Positions 12,901-25,560 of a stretch of DNA of 64,000 nt are shown piece after piece; positions within the stretch are counted from its first letter, which is position 1, and each line of letters starts with the position of its first letter. Below the pieces are notes generated by a model, which ran no database searches, was not told where the DNA came from, and saw only the letters and a program-made list of their open reading frames with translations. The DNA lies in the NCBI RefSeq assembly GCF_028747205.1, contig NZ_CP112880.1, forward strand, positions 248,001-312,000, written 5' to 3'. Both the position numbers and the translations under genes were made by a program. This DNA is from Streptomyces sp. CA-278952 (GTDB lineage: Bacteria; Actinomycetota; Actinomycetes; Streptomycetales; Streptomycetaceae).

Positions 12901-15900
12901 CAGATCACGCGCCAGCGGAGCCAGCGAACCGCCGTCAGCGGCGATGTGATGCACCACCATCACGAGCACGTGCGCACCGTCGCCGAGCCGCAGAAGCTCT
13001 GCTCGCAACGGCACCTCCGTGGCAAGGTCGAAGGCGTAACGCGCCGCCTCCTCCACGGCGGTGTCCAGCCCGTCCGCGACGACCTCGCGCACGGCCAACT
13101 CGGTCACGGCCGCACCTAGTACGACCTGTACCGCCCCGTGCTCGGAGGAGTCCGCGAACACGGTGCGCAGGCTTTCGTGCCGCGTGACGACGTCACCCAG
13201 GGCGGCCCGCAGAGCGACGACGTCCAGGGGGCCGGACAGACGCAGCGCCAACGGAATGTTGTACGTCGGGCTGGGCCCCTCCAACTGGTGGAGGAACCAC
13301 AGACGTTGTTGCGCGAACGATACCGGAACCCACTCCGGGTGGCTCACCGCGAACACTCCGGGCCGCACGCGTCCCGCACGCTCCTCCAGCACCCGCACCA
13401 GAGCGGCCGGTGAAGCATGCTCGAACACATCCCGCACCGCGACCTCGACTCCGAGGGCGGACCGCACCCGCGCCACCAGACGCGTCGCCAACAGCGAATG
13501 CCCACCGAGAGCGAAGAACCCGTCGTCCACGCCCGCGGACTCAAGGCCGAGCACCTCGGCGAAGAGACCGCACATCAACTCCTCGCGCGGATCACCCGCA
13601 ACCCGCGAACCGCCGGACACACCCTCCCGGTCCGGAACCGGAAGCGCCTGACGATCCACCTTCCCGTTCGGCGTCAACGGCACCGAATCGAGCAATACCA
13701 CCACGGACGGCACCATGTACTCCGGCAGCCACTCCCCCACGCCCCTGCGCAGCTCGGCGCTGGAGACGTCTTTACCGGACCCCAGCACGTACGCCACGAG
13801 ACGCCGGTCGCCGGGACGGTCCTCCCGCACCATCGCGACGGCCTGGGAAACTCCCGCACAGCGTTCCAGCGCGGCCTCGACCTCGCCCAACTCAATACGG
13901 AAACCACGCAGCTTGACCTGATCATCCGCCCGACCGACGAACACCAGATCACCGTCCCCGTTCCAACGGACAACGTCACCCGTGCGATACATCCGGGCTC
14001 CCGACGGACCGAACGGATCCGCGACGAAACGCTCACCCGTCAAACCCGCACGACCCCAATACCCAACAGCCACACCCCGACCAGCAACATACAAATCACC
14101 CACCACACCCGGAAGAACCGGACGCAACCCCCCATCCAGCACATACACCCGCGTATTCGCCACCGGCCCACCAATCGGCAGCACACCACCACCAACCACC
14201 GCATCCGACAGCCCGAACGACGTCGACCACACCGTCGTCTCCGTCGGCCCATACACATTCACCGCCGAAGCACACACACCCACCAGACCCGACGCCACCT
14301 CCGCCGGCAACGCCTCACCACCCACCAACGCCCGCACACCCGACAACACACCCGACCGACCCACACCATCCAACACACCACGCCACCACGACGGCGTCCC
14401 CTGCACCACCGTCACGCGCTCCCGCTCCAACAGACCACACACCAAACCCACATCACGAGCAACACCATCACCCGCCACCACAACCACACCACCACGCACC
14501 AACGGCAGCAACAACTCCAACCCCGCGATATCGAACCCCACCGTCGTCACCGCCAACAGCACATCCCCCACACCAACCCCGACCACCCCATCCATCCCCA
14601 CCACAAAATTCTCAAAAGCACCCCGAGACACCACCACCCCCTTCGGACGCCCCGTCGAACCCGACGTATACAACACATACGCCGCAGCCTCAGAAGAAAC
14701 CGAAACCCCCACATCCGACGACCCGCAACCCGCCAACTCCCCCACCACACCGGCATCATCCAGCACCACACAACGCGCACGCCCCGGCAGACGCGGCACC
14801 AGAGCCTCCACCGTCACCGTCACCAACGGATCGGCATCCCCCACCACATACGCCAACCGCTCCTCCGGAAACTCCGGATCCAACGGCACATACACACCCC
14901 CGACCTTCCACACCGCCAACAACGTCGCCACCAAATCCACCGAACGCGGCAACACCACCCCCACCACAGAACCCACACCCACACCACGGCCCACCAACAA
15001 CCGCGCAAGACGGTTGACCCGCCCGTTCAACTCCCCATACGCAACCCGCTCCCCACCACACACCACCGCGAGCGCACCCGCCCGCTCCCCCACCCGAGCC
15101 TCGAACCACTCCACCAACGAACCCGACGGAACAACCACATCCGTCACATTCCACCCCCGCACCACACGCTCGGCCACATCCGCCGGTACGACGTCGAGCG
15201 AGAGGAGCCGTGCGGCCGGCTTGGCCGTCGCCTGCTCGAGAAGCCGCATCAGGCCGGAAAGGAGGTGGTCGACGGTCTGGGCGTCGAACAGATCGGTGGC
15301 GTACTCCACGCTTCCCCGAAGCGCGCGTTCCGGGCCCTCGGTGGCGAGGTCCATGAAGGAGAAGGCGAGATCGACCCGGGCCGTGGTCGTCTCGAACTCC
15401 ATCCCGCCAACGCGCAGACCGGGGACGGCGGCGTCGACCGGCTCGTCCTTGGTGTTGTAGGTCAGCATCGTCTGGAAGAGGGGGTGCCGGGCGAGGGAGC
15501 GGGCCGGGTTCAGCGCCTCGACCAGGCGCTCGAAAGGCACATCCTGGTGCTGGTACGCCGCCAGGTTCATCTCCCGCACCCGTGCCAGTAGCTCGGCGAA
15601 CGTCGGGTTCCCCGACAGGTCGGTGCGCAGCACGAGGGTGTTGACGAACAGGCCCACCAGATCCGCGAGGCTCTCATCCGTACGGCCCGCGATCGGCGAA
15701 CCGATCGGCACATCCTCGCCCGCACCGAAACGCGACAGCAGGGAGGCCACCGCCGCCTGCACCACCATGAACATGCTGCACCCCTGCGCACGCGCCAACT
15801 CACGCAGTCGGGCGTGAAGCTCCTCGGGGATCTCGAACGTCACCCGTGCACCGCGATGTGAGGCGACCGCCGGGCGGGGGCGGTCGACGGGCAGGCTCAG

Positions 15901-18900
15901 CTCCTCCGGCAGGCCGTCCAACTGATGGCGCCAGTACGCCAGCTGCTCGGAGACCAGACTTTCCGCATCGTCCTCCGAACCAAGCACCTCACGCTGCCAC
16001 AACGCGTAGTCCGCGTACTGCACCGGCAGGTCGGCCCAGACCGGGGCCCCTCCCTCGACGCGTGCCGCGTACGCACGCGTCAGGGCCCGGGCCAGCGGGC
16101 CCAGGGAGCCGCCGTCAGCGGCGATGTGATGTACCACCACGACCAGCACATGCTCATCGGCCGCCACTGTGAGCAGTTCCGCATGCAGCGGGATCTCGCC
16201 CGCGAGATCGAAGGCGTACCGCGCCGCATCGACCACCGCGGCGTCCAGCTCATCGCTGTCCACTTCCCGCAGTGCCAACTCCGGTACGGCGGCGTCGAGT
16301 ACGACTTGAACACCCCCGAGCTCCGAGTCCGCGAACACGGTGCGCAGGCTTTCGTGCCGCGAGACGACGTCGCCCAGGGCGGCCCGCAGAGCGACGACGT
16401 CCAGGGGGCCGGACAGACGCAGCGCCAACGGAATGTTGTACGTCGGGCTGGGCCCCTCCAACTGGTGCAGAAACCACAGGCGTTGCTGCGCGAACGACAC
16501 CGGGACTTGTGCCGGGCGGCTCGCCGCGGCCACCACACCAGGCCGCACGCGCCCCGCCCGCTCCTCCAGCACCCGCACGAGCGCCGAAGGCGTCGCGTTC
16601 TCGAACACATCCCGAATCCGCACCTCGACCCCGAGAACGGACCGCACCCGCGCCACCAGACGCGTCGCCAACAACGAATGCCCACCCAGAACGAAGAACC
16701 CGTCGTCCACACCCACGGACCCAAGACCGAGCACCTCGGCGAAGAGACCACACATCAACTCCTCACGCGGATCACCCGCAACCCGCGAACCACCCGACAC
16801 ACCCCCCCAGTCCGGAACCGGAAGCGCCTGACGATCCACCTTCCCATTCGGCGTCAACGGCACCGAATCCAGCTCCACCACCACCGACGGCACCATGTAC
16901 TCCGGCAGTTCCGACTGGAGATGACGACGTACGTCGGCCGGGCTCCGGTCGTCCGCAGACTTCACGTAGAGGACCAGGCGCCGATCCCCCGGACGGTCCT
17001 CCCGCACCACCGCCACAGCCTGCGCAACAGACGGATGCTCCACCGCGACGGCCTCGACCTCGCCCAACTCAATACGGAAACCACGCAGCTTGACCTGATC
17101 ATCCGCCCGACCGACGAACACCAGATCACCGCCCCCGTTCCAACGGACAACGTCACCCGTGCGATACATCCGGGCTCCCGACGGACCGAACGGATCCGCG
17201 ACGAAACGCTCACCCGTCAAACCCGCACGACCCCAATACCCAACAGCCACACCCCGACCAGCAACATACAAATCACCCACCACACCCGGAAGAACCGGAC
17301 GCAACCCCCCATCCAGCACATACACCCGCGTATTCGCCACCGGCCCACCAATCGGCAGCACACCACCACCAACCACCGCATCCGACAGCCCGAACGACGT
17401 CGACCACACCGTCGTCTCCGTCGGCCCATACACATTCACCGCCGAAGCACACACACCCACCAGACCCGACGCCACCTCCGCCGGCAACGCCTCACCACCC
17501 ACCAACGCCCGCACACCCGACAACACACCCGACCGACCCACACCATCCAACACACCACGCCACCACGACGGCGTCCCCTGCACCACCGTCACGCGCTCCC
17601 GCTCCAACAGACCACACACCAAACCCACATCACGAGCAACACCATCACCCGCCACCACAACCACACCACCACGCACCAACGGCAGCAACAACTCCAACCC
17701 CGCGATATCGAACCCCACCGTCGTCACCGCCAACAGCACATCCCCCACACCAACCCCGACCACCCCATCCATCCCCACCACAAAATTCTCAAAAGCACCC
17801 CGAGACACCACCACCCCCTTCGGACGCCCCGTCGAACCCGACGTATACAACACATACGCCGCAGCCTCAGAAGAAACCGAAACCCCCACATCCGACGACC
17901 CGCAACCCGCCAACTCCCCCACCACACCGGCATCATCCAGCACCACACAACGCGCACGCCCCGGCAGACGCGGCACCAGAGCCTCCACCGTCACCGTCAC
18001 CAACGGATCGGCATCCCCCACCACATACGCCAACCGCTCCTCCGGAAACTCCGGATCCAACGGCACATACACACCCCCGACCTTCCACACCGCCAACAAC
18101 GTCGCCACCAAATCCACCGAACGCGGCAACACCACCCCCACCACAGAACCCACACCCACACCACGGCCCACCAACAACCGCGCAAGACGGTTGACCCGCC
18201 CGTTCAACTCCCCATACGCAACCCGCTCCCCACCACACACCACCGCGAGCGCACCCGCCCGCTCCCCCACCCGAGCCTCGAACCACTCCACCAACGAACC
18301 CGACGGAACAACCACATCCGTCACATTCCACCCCCGCACCACACGCTCGGACTCCTCGGCCGACAGCAGTTCCACGGCCGAGACGGGGCGGTCGGGGGTC
18401 GCGCTGATCTGCCGGAGCACCCGGACGAGGCGGTCCAGTGTCGCGCGCGCGTCGGCAGCCGAGACGACGTCGGGCTGGTAGCCGAGCCGGAGGCCCAGTT
18501 CGTCGCGGGGGGCGACGATGAGGCTCATCGGGTAGTGCGTGGCGTCCGAGGCGTCGGCGTCGACGACGCGGAAGCCCTCGTCGGCCGCGTCCTCGGCGAC
18601 ACCGCTGCTGTCGACCGGGTAGTTCTCGAACACCAGCGCCGTGTCGAAGAGGTCTCCGTGGCCGGACCAGCGCTGGACGTCGGCAAGTCCGACGTGCTGG
18701 TGCTCGACGAGGCTGGACTGCTCCTCCTGGACTCGGGTCACCAACTCGCGCAGGGTCTCGCGCTGGTCGAGCACGACGCGCGTGGGCACCGTGTTGATGA
18801 ACAGGCCGATCATGGTCTCGACGCCGGGCAGGTCCGCGGGCCGGCCCGAGACGGTGCTGCCGAAGGCCACGTCGGTGCGGCCGATCAGGCTCGACAGGAC

Positions 18901-19674
18901 GAGCGCCCAGGCTGCCTGGGTCACCGTGTTGAGGGTGACGCCCCAGTCGCGGGCGCACTGGGTGAGTGCGCGGGTGGTCGCGGCGTCGACGGCCGTCGAG
19001 AGCTGCTCGGGGACGTGCGTCGCGCGGTCGCGGTCGGGCGCGAGCAGGGTGGGCTCCTCGAAGCCCGCCATCGCCTCGCGCCACAGCCGTGCGGACTCCT
19101 CGCGGTCGCGTGCGGAGAGCCAGCGCAGGAACTCCTTGAACGGGCGCACGCGGGGCAGGCCGCGGTCGCTGCCGTTCTGTCGGTAGAGGACGAGGAGTTC
19201 GCGCAGCAGGATGGGCAGGGACCAGCCGTCCCACAGGATGTGGTGGTTGGTCAGGACGAGCCGGAAGCGGTCGCCCCCCAGGCGGATGAGCAGGAAGCGC
19301 AGCAGCGGCGGCCTGCGCAGGTCGAAGCGCTCCCAGCGGGCGGCCTCGGCCAGTTCGGCGGCGGCTGCCGCGGTGTCGTCGGCGCCGCTGACGTCCTCGT
19401 CGCGCCACGGCACCCGTACGGTGGCGGCGATCACCTGCGACCATTCGCCGGACTTGCGCTGGACGAAGGCGGCGCGCAGGTTCGCGTGGCGGCGCAGCAG
19501 CGCCGTGGCGGCCGCGTGCAGGCGGTCGCGGTCGACGTCGCCCTCGAGGTCGAAGCGCAGCTGCGCCGTGTAGACGTCCGGGCCCGCGTCGTCGTAGACG
19601 CTGTGGAAGAGCATGCCCTCCTGGAGCGGGGACAGCGGCAGGACGTCCTCGATGTTCCGGGCCGGCTTGGTCAT
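2341..19674 (-). CDS. NRPS C, five modules (8-12): C-A-T x4, then C-A-T-E
   Basis: About 5777 residues. An open frame extends upstream to 20568, but the real start is the ATG at 19674 ([20 protein letters not shown]). It overlaps the stop of NRPS B as ATGA, and its N-terminus matches those of NRPS B and D. Modules begin near residues 1, 1051, 2110, 3171 and 4231. Carrier proteins read GGHSLLA in modules 8-11 and GGDSILS in module 12, the form that precedes epimerases. The C-terminal E domain has [10 protein letters not shown]. Codes by eye: modules 8, 9 and 11 D-I-L-Q-L-G-V-V-W (Gly); module 10 D-L-T-K-I-G-A-V-N and module 12 D-L-T-K-V-G-S-V-N (Asp/Asn). The chain segment is Gly-Gly-Asx-Gly-D-Asx. 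Modules 8, 9 and 11 contain near-identical DNA with atypical codon use. The acidic C-terminal tail and the short N-terminus resemble COM-type docking ends. Confidence 0.95.
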   Translation of the reverse strand: MTKPARNIEDVLPLSPLQEGMLFHSVYDDAGPDVYTAQLRFDLEGDVDRDRLHAAATALLRRHANLRAAFVQRKSGEWSQVIAATVRVPWRDEDVSGADDTAAAAAELAEAARWERFDLRRPPLLRFLLIRLGGDRFRLVLTNHHILWDGWSLPILLRELLVLYRQNGSDRGLPRVRPFKEFLRWLSARDREESARLWREAMAGFEEPTLLAPDRDRATHVPEQLSTAVDAATTRALTQCARDWGVTLNTVTQAAWALVLSSLIGRTDVAFGSTVSGRPADLPGVETMIGLFINTVPTRVVLDQRETLRELVTRVQEEQSSLVEHQHVGLADVQRWSGHGDLFDTALVFENYPVDSSGVAEDAADEGFRVVDADASDATHYPMSLIVAPRDELGLRLGYQPDVVSAADARATLDRLVRVLRQISATPDRPVSAVELLSAEESERVVRGWNVTDVVVPSGSLVEWFEARVGERAGALAVVCGGERVAYGELNGRVNRLARLLVGRGVGVGSVVGVVLPRSVDLVATLLAVWKVGGVYVPLDPEFPEERLAYVVGDADPLVTVTVEALVPRLPGRARCVVLDDAGVVGELAGCGSSDVGVSVSSEAAAYVLYTSGSTGRPKGVVVSRGAFENFVVGMDGVVGVGVGDVLLAVTTVGFDIAGLELLLPLVRGGVVVVAGDGVARDVGLVCGLLERERVTVVQGTPSWWRGVLDGVGRSGVLSGVRALVGGEALPAEVASGLVGVCASAVNVYGPTETTVWSTSFGLSDAVVGGGVLPIGGPVANTRVYVLDGGLRPVLPGVVGDLYVAGRGVAVGYWGRAGLTGERFVADPFGPSGARMYRTGDVVRWNGGGDLVFVGRADDQVKLRGFRIELGEVEAVAVEHPSVAQAVAVVREDRPGDRRLVLYVKSADDRSPADVRRHLQSELPEYMVPSVVVELDSVPLTPNGKVDRQALPVPDWGGVSGGSRVAGDPREELMCGLFAEVLGLGSVGVDDGFFVLGGHSLLATRLVARVRSVLGVEVRIRDVFENATPSALVRVLEERAGRVRPGVVAAASRPAQVPVSFAQQRLWFLHQLEGPSPTYNIPLALRLSGPLDVVALRAALGDVVSRHESLRTVFADSELGGVQVVLDAAVPELALREVDSDELDAAVVDAARYAFDLAGEIPLHAELLTVAADEHVLVVVVHHIAADGGSLGPLARALTRAYAARVEGGAPVWADLPVQYADYALWQREVLGSEDDAESLVSEQLAYWRHQLDGLPEELSLPVDRPRPAVASHRGARVTFEIPEELHARLRELARAQGCSMFMVVQAAVASLLSRFGAGEDVPIGSPIAGRTDESLADLVGLFVNTLVLRTDLSGNPTFAELLARVREMNLAAYQHQDVPFERLVEALNPARSLARHPLFQTMLTYNTKDEPVDAAVPGLRVGGMEFETTTARVDLAFSFMDLATEGPERALRGSVEYATDLFDAQTVDHLLSGLMRLLEQATAKPAARLLSLDVVPADVAERVVRGWNVTDVVVPSGSLVEWFEARVGERAGALAVVCGGERVAYGELNGRVNRLARLLVGRGVGVGSVVGVVLPRSVDLVATLLAVWKVGGVYVPLDPEFPEERLAYVVGDADPLVTVTVEALVPRLPGRARCVVLDDAGVVGELAGCGSSDVGVSVSSEAAAYVLYTSGSTGRPKGVVVSRGAFENFVVGMDGVVGVGVGDVLLAVTTVGFDIAGLELLLPLVRGGVVVVAGDGVARDVGLVCGLLERERVTVVQGTPSWWRGVLDGVGRSGVLSGVRALVGGEALPAEVASGLVGVCASAVNVYGPTETTVWSTSFGLSDAVVGGGVLPIGGPVANTRVYVLDGGLRPVLPGVVGDLYVAGRGVAVGYWGRAGLTGERFVADPFGPSGARMYRTGDVVRWNGDGDLVFVGRADDQVKLRGFRIELGEVEAALERCAGVSQAVAMVREDRPGDRRLVAYVLGSGKDVSSAELRRGVGEWLPEYMVPSVVVLLDSVPLTPNGKVDRQALPVPDREGVSGGSRVAGDPREELMCGLFAEVLGLESAGVDDGFFALGGHSLLATRLVARVRSALGVEVAVRDVFEHASPAALVRVLEERAGRVRPGVFAVSHPEWVPVSFAQQRLWFLHQLEGPSPTYNIPLALRLSGPLDVVALRAALGDVVTRHESLRTVFADSSEHGAVQVVLGAAVTELAVREVVADGLDTAVEEAARYAFDLATEVPLRAELLRLGDGAHVLVMVVHHIAADGGSLAPLARDLTRAYVARVAGREPVWAELPVRYADYALWQREVLGSEDDAESLVSEQLAYWRAQLDGLPEELSLPVDRPRPAVASHRGARVTFEIPEELHARLRELARAQGCSMFMVVQAAVASLLSRFGAGEDVPIGSPIAGRTDESLADLVGLFVNTLVLRTDLSGNPTFAELLARVREMNLAAYQHQDVPFERLVEALNPARSLARHPLFQTLLTYNTQDPHRPVSADGPIEVSPYAFEVDTAKTDLAFTLTERSDAEGRAAGIVGRLAYSHDLFDEQTAVRLASGLQRLLTSVVEEPGRPVRTLPVLPEADLARITREWNDTGVPAPAVPLVERFERQARATPEALAVVSAEGAASYGELNARADQLARLLRSRGVVAESFVGVLLPRGTDLVAALLAVWKAGGAYVPVDPEYPADRIGYVLTDAAPALTLTTGALAPLVPETAFPVAIELADVPDDVADQAPPGTAMPVGEDCAAYVIYTSGSTGRPKGVVVSRGSVSTYVGHAASSYPDMAGVSLVGSSVAFDLTVTGLITPLTTGGAVWLAGWDERTTAPSEVSGTDGVAIAKVTPSHLPVLSLVPDAMRPSGTLILGGEALGGAALDGWRAAHPDVTVVNAYGPTEATVNCCHFVLAPGAPTPDGAVPVGRAFPHARLYVLDEGLSPVPPGVPGELYIAGDGLARGYWRRPGMTAERFVADPFGPSGTRMYRTGDVVRWDADSQIVFVGRADDQVKLRGFRIELGEVEAALVAQPSVSQAVAMVREDRPGDRRLVAYIVPAGVAPDPAGVRAEAARRLPEYMVPSVVVSLDSVPLTPNGKVDRQALPVPDWGGVSGGSRVAGDPREELMCGLFAEVLGLGSVGVDDGFFVLGGHSLLATRLVARVRSVLGVEVRIRDVFENATPSALVRVLEERAGRVRPGVVAAASRPAQVPVSFAQQRLWFLHQLEGPSPTYNIPLALRLSGPLDVVALRAALGDVVTRYESLRTVFADSELGGVQVVLDAAVPEVALRDIVAEELDVAVVEAARYAFDLAAEVPLRAELLTVAPDEHVLVVVVHHIAADGGSLGPLARDLTHAYAARAGGRKPVWADLPVRYTDYALWQREVLGSEDDAESLVSEQLAYWRDQLDGLPEELSLPVDRPRPAVASHRGARSSFAIPAVVSARLRELARAQGCSMFMVVQAAVASLLSRFGAGEDVPIGSPIAGRTDESLADLVGLFVNTLVLRTDLSGNPTFTELLGRVRETNLAAYQHQDVPFERLVEALNPARSLARHPLFQTMLTYTNQRQPELGAEISGVDVEPVSFADATSRYDLTFELAETALAEGGFEIRGSVEFATDLFDAGTVERITSGLNTLLDTVSRESETLVHTIDVLPADVADRVVRVWNETEVAVPTGSLVDWFEEHVAERRDAWAVVCGEERLTYGELNARVEGVASVLAGRGVGVGSVVGVMLPRSVDLVATLLAVWKVGGVYVPLDPEFPEERLAYVVGDVDPLVTVSVNALVARLPEASQRVVLDAPEVVEELADWSGATLRRSVPSGSAAYVLYTSGSTGRPKGVVVSRGAFENFVVGMDGVVGVGVGDVLLAVTTVGFDIAGLELLLPLVRGGVVVVAGDGVARDVGLVCGLLERERVTVVQGTPSWWRGVLDGVGRSGVLSGVRALVGGEALPAEVASGLVGVCASAVNVYGPTETTVWSTSFGLSDAVVGGGVLPIGGPVANTRVYVLDGGLRPVLPGVVGDLYVAGRGVAVGYWGRAGLTGERFVADPFGPSGARMYRTGDVVRWNGGGDLVFVGRADDQVKLRGFRIELGEVEAVAVEHPSVAQAVAVVREDRPGDRRLVLYVKSADDRSPADVRRHLQSELPEYMVPSVVVELDSVPLTPNGKVDRQALPVPDWGGVSGGSRVAGDPREELMCGLFAEVLGLGSVGVDDGFFVLGGHSLLATRLVARVRSVLGVEVRIRDVFENATPSALVRVLEERAGRVRPGVVAAASRPAQVPVSFAQQRLWFLHQLEGPSPTYNIPLALRLSGPLDVAALRAALGDVVTRHESLRTVFAEGEAGASQVVRGSVAPELAVQDVDDASLDAEVLKAARYAFDLAAEIPLRAELLRVAAEEHVLVVVVHHIAADGGSLGPLARDLTRAYGARVDGRAPEWAELPVQYADYALWQRDVLGSENDPESLVTAQLAYWRRQLSELPEGLSLPTDRPRRTAASHRGARVTFEIPANVSDRVQELARSQGCSMFMVLHAAVASLLSRFGAGEDVPIGSPIAGRTDESLADLVGLFVNTLVLRTDLSGDPTFAELLARVRETDLAAYQHQDVPFERLVEALNPARSLARHPLIQILITYNTHSQTQQLTDEAAGPTTVSAYPFAADTARMDLAFTFTERPGGDGITGLLNYATDLFEEETAARLVSALHLLLGAVVTDPHLPVSRVPVLPQDEVKQIVQGWNETGGTAATRLSVVERFERQAAATPDAVAVASGADGISYAELNARANRIARVLGERGVGTETFVGVLLPRGTDLVAALLAVWKAGGAYVPVDPDYPAERVDYILGDAAPALTLTTSALAAHAPGALLELDSPEAVRALDAADPADRSVAAPQSAAAYAIYTSGSTGRPKGVVVSRQGVAAHLAFATGAYPDMAGVSLVGSSVAFDLTVTGLYTPLLVGGCVWLGEWDADEPVPPAVTAAGGTSVAKVTPSHLSVLPLMPRQMVPTGTLVVGGEALSGAVLDGWRADHPQVTVVNSYGPTETAVNCCQYVLRPGEQAPAGDVPIGRPLPHARAYVLDGSLSPLPPGVAGDLYIAGAGVARGYRGRATATAERFVPDPFGEPGTRMYRTGDVARWTRDGELVFVGRADDQVKVRGFRIELGEIETALAAHPAVTRAVAVVREDLPGTRRLLAYAVTDEDTGELRGHLRRSLPAYMVPASVIALTELPLTPNGKVDRAALPAPVDAAALSRAPRGEREELLCGLFAEILGLAEAGVGVDDGFFELGGDSILSIQLVSRARRSGVGLSVRDVFEHQSPAALAEVADWSGQGTAADVVDEPVGTFPPLPIVARMVERGGDWRGYNQSRVVRTPAGLTEPALLRGVQTLLDHHDVLRSRLTVPSADGPGAQRALESEVLPVGAVRAEDCVVRVDVVGGAGEDDWSALVRTEAARTREALDPAAGAMVRLVWLDAGQLSPGALVIVAHHLVVDGVSWRVLLPDLAKAAGPGDTALAPVGTSVRRWSTELAAQAASPERLAELPRWESVRDTTPLVGSGALDPVRDTHGTAGHRTTELQPELTRTVLTRTAGLFNAGVDDVLLTGFALALTRWAGREEHSWVLDLESHGRDENLLTGAELSRTVGWFTTQYPVRLEAGPVTWSDVTAGREAVGEAIKRVKEQLRGTPGRGTGYGLLRHLAPGAARILAAHPQPRIGFNYLGRFTTSATDEAGGDWTVLAGGVAGQPATAPLAHVLDVNAAAQQDPDGGLVLRVNWTWASRLLPEAEVEALAGLWAQALAGIAAYTEDPGAGGLTPADAALTSLSQEELDLLEDDWEI
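6796..8324 (-). repeat. Gly A-T-C cassette, copy in module 11 and start of module 12
   Basis: About 1.5 kb nearly identical to 16336-17864 (offset 9540), with scattered mismatches around 6800-6980 and 7204-7270. Identity begins sharply inside the A domain at the A3 motif ([12 protein letters not shown]). Confidence 0.9.
6986..10165 (-). other. Module 11: C-A-T, predicted Gly
   Basis: LCL-type C domain. The N-terminal part of the A domain (about 8325-8780) is only partly similar to module 8. From the A3 motif (8324) through the carrier protein it is nearly identical to module 8, so the code is again D-I-L-Q-L-G-V-V-W. Similarity continues into the module 12 C domain to about 6796. Confidence 0.85.
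9921..10508 (-). repeat. Carrier protein-condensation junction repeat, module 10/11
   Basis: About 590 bases nearly identical to 16281-16868 (offset 6360), and in part to the module 11/12 junction. It covers the end of the A domain, the carrier protein and the entry of the next C domain. Confidence 0.85.
10166..13350 (-). other. Module 10: C-A-T, predicted Asp or Asn
   Basis: LCL-type C domain. The A domain begins near 11975, code D-L-T-K-I-G-A-V-N, with ordinary high-GC3 codon use. The carrier protein and the following C-domain entry (about 9920-10508) are nearly identical to those of module 8. Confidence 0.8.
12290..12744 (-). repeat. Condensation-domain repeat, modules 9 and 10
   Basis: About 455 bases identical by eye to 15470-15924 (offset 3180), covering the C-terminal half of the condensation domain ([11 protein letters not shown] to ARHPLFQT). 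Close variants also occur in the C domains of modules 11 and 12. Confidence 0.85.
13351..16525 (-). other. Module 9: C-A-T, predicted Gly
   Basis: LCL-type C domain (HHIAADGGS). The A domain is identical to that of module 8 from its N-terminus to the A8 motif (13874-15173); I saw only one mismatch, near 13955, changing Gly to Asp in the A7-A8 linker. It then switches to an unrelated C-terminal subdomain and a different carrier protein ([10 protein letters not shown]). The Gly specificity pocket is unchanged. Confidence 0.85.
13874..15173 (-). repeat. Gly A-domain cassette, copy in module 9
   Basis: Matches 17051-18350 with one mismatch that I noticed, at 13955 versus 17132. Identity starts at the A-domain N-terminus and stops at the A8 motif ELGEVEA, after which the two modules diverge. 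Confidence 0.92.
16526..19674 (-). other. Module 8: C-A-T, predicted Gly
   Basis: DCL-type C domain (HHILWDGWS). The A domain begins near 18350, code D-I-L-Q-L-G-V-V-W, close to the known Gly code. The whole A-T stretch down to about 16530 is rich in TTG, GGT, GTT, TGT and TAT codons, unlike the C domain before it. It appears to be the most complete copy of the repeated Gly cassette. Confidence 0.85.
17051..18350 (-). repeat. Gly A-domain cassette, copy in module 8
   Basis: About 1300 bases nearly identical to 13874-15173 (constant offset 3177, no indels seen). From 17864 downward it is also nearly identical to module 11 (offset 9540). The coding strand is rich in TTG, GGT, GTT, TGT and TAT, unlike flanking DNA. 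Confidence 0.92.
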
Positions 19675-22600
19675 GCGTCGTTCTCCCAGTCGTCGGCCAG
19701 GTCGAGCTCGAGGTCGTCGAGATCGTCCTGTGTCAGCGTCGTGTCGGTGACGTCGGTGGGGGTGAGTCCGCCGACGTTCGGGGTGGTGGTGTGGGCGGCG
19801 AGTCCGGCCAGCGCCTCGACCCACAGGTCGGCGAGGGCGCGCATGTCCGCTCCGTCGAGGATCCGGTCGGCCCAGGTCCAGGTGGCGCGGAGCGCCAGCC
19901 CGCCGTCCTGGTCCTGGCGGGCGACGGCGTTGACGTCGAGCACGTGCGCGAGCGGGGTCTGCTCGGGCTGCCCGGCGACACCGCCTGCGAGGACGCCCCA
20001 GTCTGCGGAGGCGGACGCGGAGGCGGCGGTGAAGCGGCCCATGTAGTTGAAGCCGAGCTGCGGGGAAGGATGCGCGCGGAACGTGTCCGCGGCTCCGGCG
20101 GCGAGGTGGCGGAGGAGCCCGTACCCGGCGCCGTTGCCCGGGGTGCCGCGCAACTGCTCCTTGACCCGCTTCAGCGCCGTGCTGACGGCGGGGCCGCCGG
20201 CGGTGACCTCGTGCCAGGCGGCGTCGCCCGCATCGATGCGTACGGGGTACATGGTGGTGAACCAGCCGACCGTGCGGGACAGTTCGGCTCCGGGGACCAG
20301 GTCCTCGTCCCGGCCGTGGCTCTCCAGGTCGAGCACCCAGCCGTGGTCTGCGGGGCGGGGCGACCAGCGGGTGAGGGCCAGGGCGAGGGCGGTGAGCAGG
20401 ACGTCGTCGACGCCCGCGTTGTACAGCCCCGCCGTTTCGGTGAGGACGACGCGGGAGACATCGGCCGGGACCTCGACGGTGCAGGTGCCGGCGGTGGCGT
20501 AGGTGTCCCGCTCGGGGTCCAGTCCCCCTTCGGCGAGCGGTGTGCTCTGCGCGAGCATCCCTTCCCACCAGGGGAGTTCGGCGAGCCGGTCCGGGGACTC
20601 AGCCTGGGCGGCGAGCTGCGTCGACCAGCGCCGCACCGAGGTGCCGACCGGGGTGAGCGGCGCGCCGGCGCTGCCGACCGCCTCGGCGAGGTCGGGCAGC
20701 AGTACACGCCAGGACACTCCGTCGACGACGAGATGGTGGGCGACGACGACCAGGACGCCTGCGGCACCCGGTCCGCCGTCGAGCCACACCCAGCGCACCA
20801 TCGCGCCGGCCTCCGGGTCGAGCGTCCCGCGGGCCCGTACGGCCTCGGCGGACGCGAGGGCGAACCAGGCGTCCTCGTCCGCGCAGCCGGAGGCGTCCAC
20901 CCGCGAGACGCACTCGTCGGCTGCGACGCTGTCGGCGGGTCGCACTTCGGCGACGAGCTCGGGCGCGAGGGTGAGCCGGGTGCGCAGGGCGTCGTGGTGG
21001 TCGAGTACACGCTGGACGCCGGTGCGCAGGGCCTGTTCGGTGAGGCCGGCAGGGGTGCGCACCGCCTGGGACTGGTTGAACTCGCGCCAGGGGCCGCCAC
21101 GTTCGACGAGCCAGGACACGATCGGCAGGGGTGTGAACTCGCCGGTCGGCTCGTCCTCGGCCTCGCCGGCGGCGTCCTGGCCGGACCAGTCCGCGATCTC
21201 GGCGAGGGCGGCCGCGGTCCCGTACTCGAAGACGTCGCGTACGGACAGTCCGATCCCGGCGCGGCGGGCACGGGAGACGAGCTGGATGGAGAGGATGCTG
21301 TCGCCGCCCAGCTCGAAGAAGCCGTCCTCCACGCCGACGGCGGTGAGTCCGAGGACCTCGGCGAAGAGCCCGCAAAGGAGTTCCTCCCGGGTGCCGGCCG
21401 CGGCGCGGCTGCTCCCGGCGGCGCTCTCCCACTCAGGTGCGGGGAGCGCCCTCCGGTCGACCTTGCCGTTGTCGGTGAGCGGCAGCCCGTCGAGGACGAC
21501 GGTGGTGGCCGGGACCATGTAGTCCGGCAGGCGTTCACGGAGGTAGGCGTCGAGGTTCGCGAGCTGGGACTTCACGTCGCTGACGCTCATCGGGTCGTTG
21601 GCGCGGCGGGAGCGCGGCACCAGCGTCGCGGGGACGTATCCGTCGGGGAACTGCTCTCCCTGCGCGGCTGGTTGGTAGAGCACGTCGACATGGCCGTCCT
21701 CGCCGGTCGTGGACCAGGTGAGCGCGGTGACCAGGCGGTGCCGCTCGCCCAGCGCGGCGAGCGTCTCGACGTCGACGCCGGGTGCGGACGCGTCGGGCGC
21801 GGTGCGGAGTTCGGCGGCGGTGGTGTGCCGCTCGGCGCGGGCCAGGGCGCGGGTGACGGCCAGGTCGGGGGCGAGCCGGTCACCGGGTACGGAGCACAGG
21901 CGCAGCCGGGTGCCCTCGGCGGCGGCGGTCTTCAGCAGGGCGACGAGTGTCTCCTCGTCGTCGACGTCCGTGCCCCAGTCGAAGCTGCGCAGCGCGGAGG
22001 CGGGCGCCGCGGCGGAGGTGTGCAGGACGGCGTCGTAGCGGTAGCGGCTTAGTTCGTTGTGGTAGTCGCCGCGCTTGACCCGGATGTCGACGGCCTGGAC
22101 GCGGGGGTCGCTCTGCGCCCAGTCGGCGAAGTAGTCCGGGTCCAGTTGGAGTTCGCTGTCGAAGAGGACGGCGCGGTCGACGGCCGGGCGCAGTGCGGGC
22201 AGTTGGGTGGACGGGTCGGCCTGGGCCAGCTGGACGGCACTGTGGAAGAGGCGGGCGAGCCGGAGGTTGCGGACGTCGCCGACGAGGACGGCGCCGCCGG
22301 GTGCGAGCAGGTCCAGTGCGCGGTCGAGGACGGTGGTGAGGTAGTCGGCGCCGGGGAAGTACTGCACGACGGAGTTGATGACGATCGTGTCGAAGTGGCC
22401 CTGCGGCAACCCGGTGACGTCGGCGGCGTCCTGGACGCGGAGTTCGACCTGGTCCGCGAGCCCGGGCACGGCGGCGACCTCGTCGGTGAGGCGGGCGACG
22501 GCCGGTGCGGAGAAGTCGGTGCCCCAGTAGCTCTCGCAGTCGGGGGCTAGCTCGGCGAGGATCAGTCCGCTGCCGACACCGATCTCCAGGACGCGGCGGG

Positions 22601-25560
22601 GCCGTAGTTCGCGGATGCGGTCGACGGTGGCCCGCCGCCAGCTGCGCATCTCGGCGAGCGGCAGCGGGGCGTTGTCGTAGCTGGAGTGCCAGCCGCGGAA
22701 GTCCTGGCCGAACGCGGGGGTTTCGAGATCGGGCCGGTAGAGGTCCTCGTACACCTCGTGCCAGGCGCCGACGACGTCGGTGGACGCGGACTCGTCGACC
22801 TCGACCTGGCGGGCCGGGACGACGTAGGAGACCAGGCGGCGGTCGCCGGGCCGGTCCTCGCGGACCACGGCGGCGGCGTGCGCGACGGCGGGGTGCGCGG
22901 CCAGCGCGGCCTCGACCTCGCCGAGTTCGACGCGGAAGCCGCGGAGCTTGATCTGGTCGTCGGCGCGGCCGAGGAACTCGATCTCGCCGCCGCGGTTCCA
23001 CCGTACGAGGTCGCCGGTGCGGTAGAGCCGTTCGCCCGCGGGCCCGAAGGGGCTGGCGACGAAGCGTTCGGCGGTGGCCGCGGGCCGCTCGTGGTAGCCG
23101 CGGGCGACGCCTGCGCCGGCGAGGTAGAGCTCTCCCGCGACACCGGTGGGCGCGGGGCGCAGCCGGTGGTCGAGAACGTACGCGGCCATCCCGGCCAGCG
23201 GCCGTCCGACGGGTACGGCCGCGGCGCCGGTCTCCTCGTCGGCGATGAGGTGGCTGAGGGCGAACGTGGTGGTCTCGGTCGGCCCGTAGCCGTTGACGAC
23301 GACCAGGTCGGGGCAGGCCGCGCGGACCCGGGCGACGGCGGTGGGCGACACGACGTCGCCGCCGGTCCACACGCGGCGGGCGCCGGACAGCGCGGTGGGC
23401 TCCTCCTCGGCGACCACGCGGAACAGGCCGGCCGTCAGCCACAGTCCGGTGACCCCGTGGCGGGAGACGGTCTCGGCGAGGACCGCCACGTCGATGTCGC
23501 CGGGCGGGGCGAACACGATCCGGTTGCCGGTGAGCAGCGGTACCCACAGCTCGTACGTCGAAGCGTCGAACGCCATGGGCGACTGGGCGAGTACGCGTTC
23601 CTGGCCTTCCCGCCAACGCGGGTCGCGGGCGAGGGCGACGATGTCGCGGTGGGTCACGGCTACGCCCTTGGGGACGCCCGACGAGCCGGAGGTGTGCATC
23701 ACGTACGCCAGCCCCGTGGCGGGGACGGCGGTGAGCGGGGCGGGGGCGCCGGTGGGTTCGGCGTCGAGCACGGCGTGCGGGTCGAGCGTCTCGACGCCCC
23801 ACTCCCGCGCGGCAGCGGCGTGTACGGGGTCGACGAGCGCGAGGGCGGCCGACGTCCCGGTCAGGAGGTGGCGTACGCGGCCCGCCGGGTCGGTGGGCCG
23901 CAGCGGTACGTAGGCGCCGCCGGCCTTGAGGACGGCGAGCAGGGCGACGGGGACGAGGACTCCGCGTTCCATCGCCACGGCGACGGGTGTCTCGGCGGTG
24001 ACACCGCGGGCGGTGAGCACCGCGGCGAGGCGGTCGGAGAGCTGGTCGAGCCGGGCGTAGCTGAGCTCCTCGTCGCCCGCGGTGACGGCGACCGCGTCGG
24101 GCGCGGTGGACGCGACGGCGGCGAAGGCCTCCGGCACGGAGAGCTCGGGGGCGGTGCGGCCGGTGTCGTTCCACTCGGTGAGGAGCCGGGTGCGCTCGGC
24201 CGGGTCGAGCAGGTCCACGTCGTCGACCGGGAGTTCGGGACGGGTGAGGACCTGGTCCAGCACCCGGTGCAGCCCGGCGATGATCCGGTCCGCCGTCTCC
24301 TGGTCGAAGACGTCGCGGCTGTACTCCAGGACGCACTGGAACCCGGGGGTCGCGCCCTCGCCGCCGCCCTCGACGAAGAAGAACGCGAGGTCGAACTTGG
24401 AGGCGGTTGTCTCGATCTCGGTGGGGGTGACCGTCATGCCGGGGAAGTCGGCGAGCGCGGCCTTCGCCATGGCCTTGTCGGTGTTGTTGAACGCGATCAT
24501 CGTCTGGAACAGCGGGTGCCGTGCCAGCGACCGCGAGGGGTTGAGCACGTCCACGAGCCGCTCGAACGGCACGTCCTGGTGGGCGTAGGCGGCGAGGTCG
24601 GTCTCCCGTACGCGTTCGAGCAGTTCGGCGAACGTGGGGTTGCCGGAGAGGTCGGTGCGCAGCACGAGGCTGTTGACGAAGAAGCCGACCAGTTCGCTGA
24701 GCGCGTCGTCGGTGCGTCCGGCGATGGGCGAGCCGAGCGGGATGTCGGTGCCGCCTCCCAGCCGGGAGAGCAGCGTGGCGACGGCCGCGTGCACGACCAT
24801 GAAGGGGCTGCAGCCGTGTTCGCGGGCGAGCGCGGCCAGTGCGGCGTGGTGCTCGGCGGTGACGGTGAACGGCACCCTGCGCCCCTGGTGGGAGGAGACC
24901 GGCGGACGGGGCCTGTCGAAGGGCAGGGCGAGCTCGTCGGGCAGCTCGGCGAGGCGCTCGCGCCAGTAGTCCAGCTGGCTGGACAGGACGCTGTCGGGGT
25001 CGTCCTCGGAGCCGAGGTGCTCGCGCTGGCAGAGGGCGTAGTCGGCGTATTGCAGGGGCAGTTCGAGCCACTGCGGGGTGTGCCCCGCCAGGCGTGCGGT
25101 GTACGCGGCGGTCATGTCGCGGACCATCGGGCCGAGCGACCAGCCGTCACCCGCGATGTGGTGCAGCATCACCTCCAGTACCCAGTCGGTGCCCTCGTCG
25201 TCCAGGCGCAGCAGCCAGCCCCGGACGGGGAGTTCGCCGGTGAGGTCGAAGGTGTGCCGGGCGAGGCGGGAGAGGACCTCGGGCAGCTTCGCCTCGTCGG
25301 TGGGCAGGACCTCCAGCTCCGGCACGGCCCGCTCGGCGGGAAGCACGATCTGCCGGGTGCCGTCGTCGCCGTCGGCGAAGACGGTGCGCAGGCTCTCGTG
25401 CCGGGCGACGATGTCGGCGAAGGCGGCCCGCAGCGCGTCGATGTCGAGTGCGCCCCGCATACGGATGGCGAGCGGGATGTTGTAGGTGGGGCTCGGGCCC
25501 TCCAGCCGGTGGATGAACCACAGCCGCTGCTGCGCGAACGACGCCGGTACGGTCTCGGGG
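19671..25560 (-). other. Module 7: C-A-nMT-T-E, predicted N-methyl-D-Val
   Basis: The C domain ([20 protein letters not shown]) is followed by an A domain from about 24180, code D-A-Y-W-W-G-G-T-F (Val type). The methyltransferase insertion runs from about 22800 to 21640 with SAM motif [12 protein letters not shown] at 22560-22595, and it lies at the usual position late in the A domain. Carrier protein [11 protein letters not shown] and an E domain with [10 protein letters not shown] follow. It is the only methylating module in view. Confidence 0.88.

Noticed and set aside
19675..20568. N-terminal extension of NRPS C upstream of 19674
   Set aside because: It overlaps the E domain of NRPS B in another frame and reads as low-complexity sequence. 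The ATG at 19674 begins exactly where homology to the sister subunits starts.
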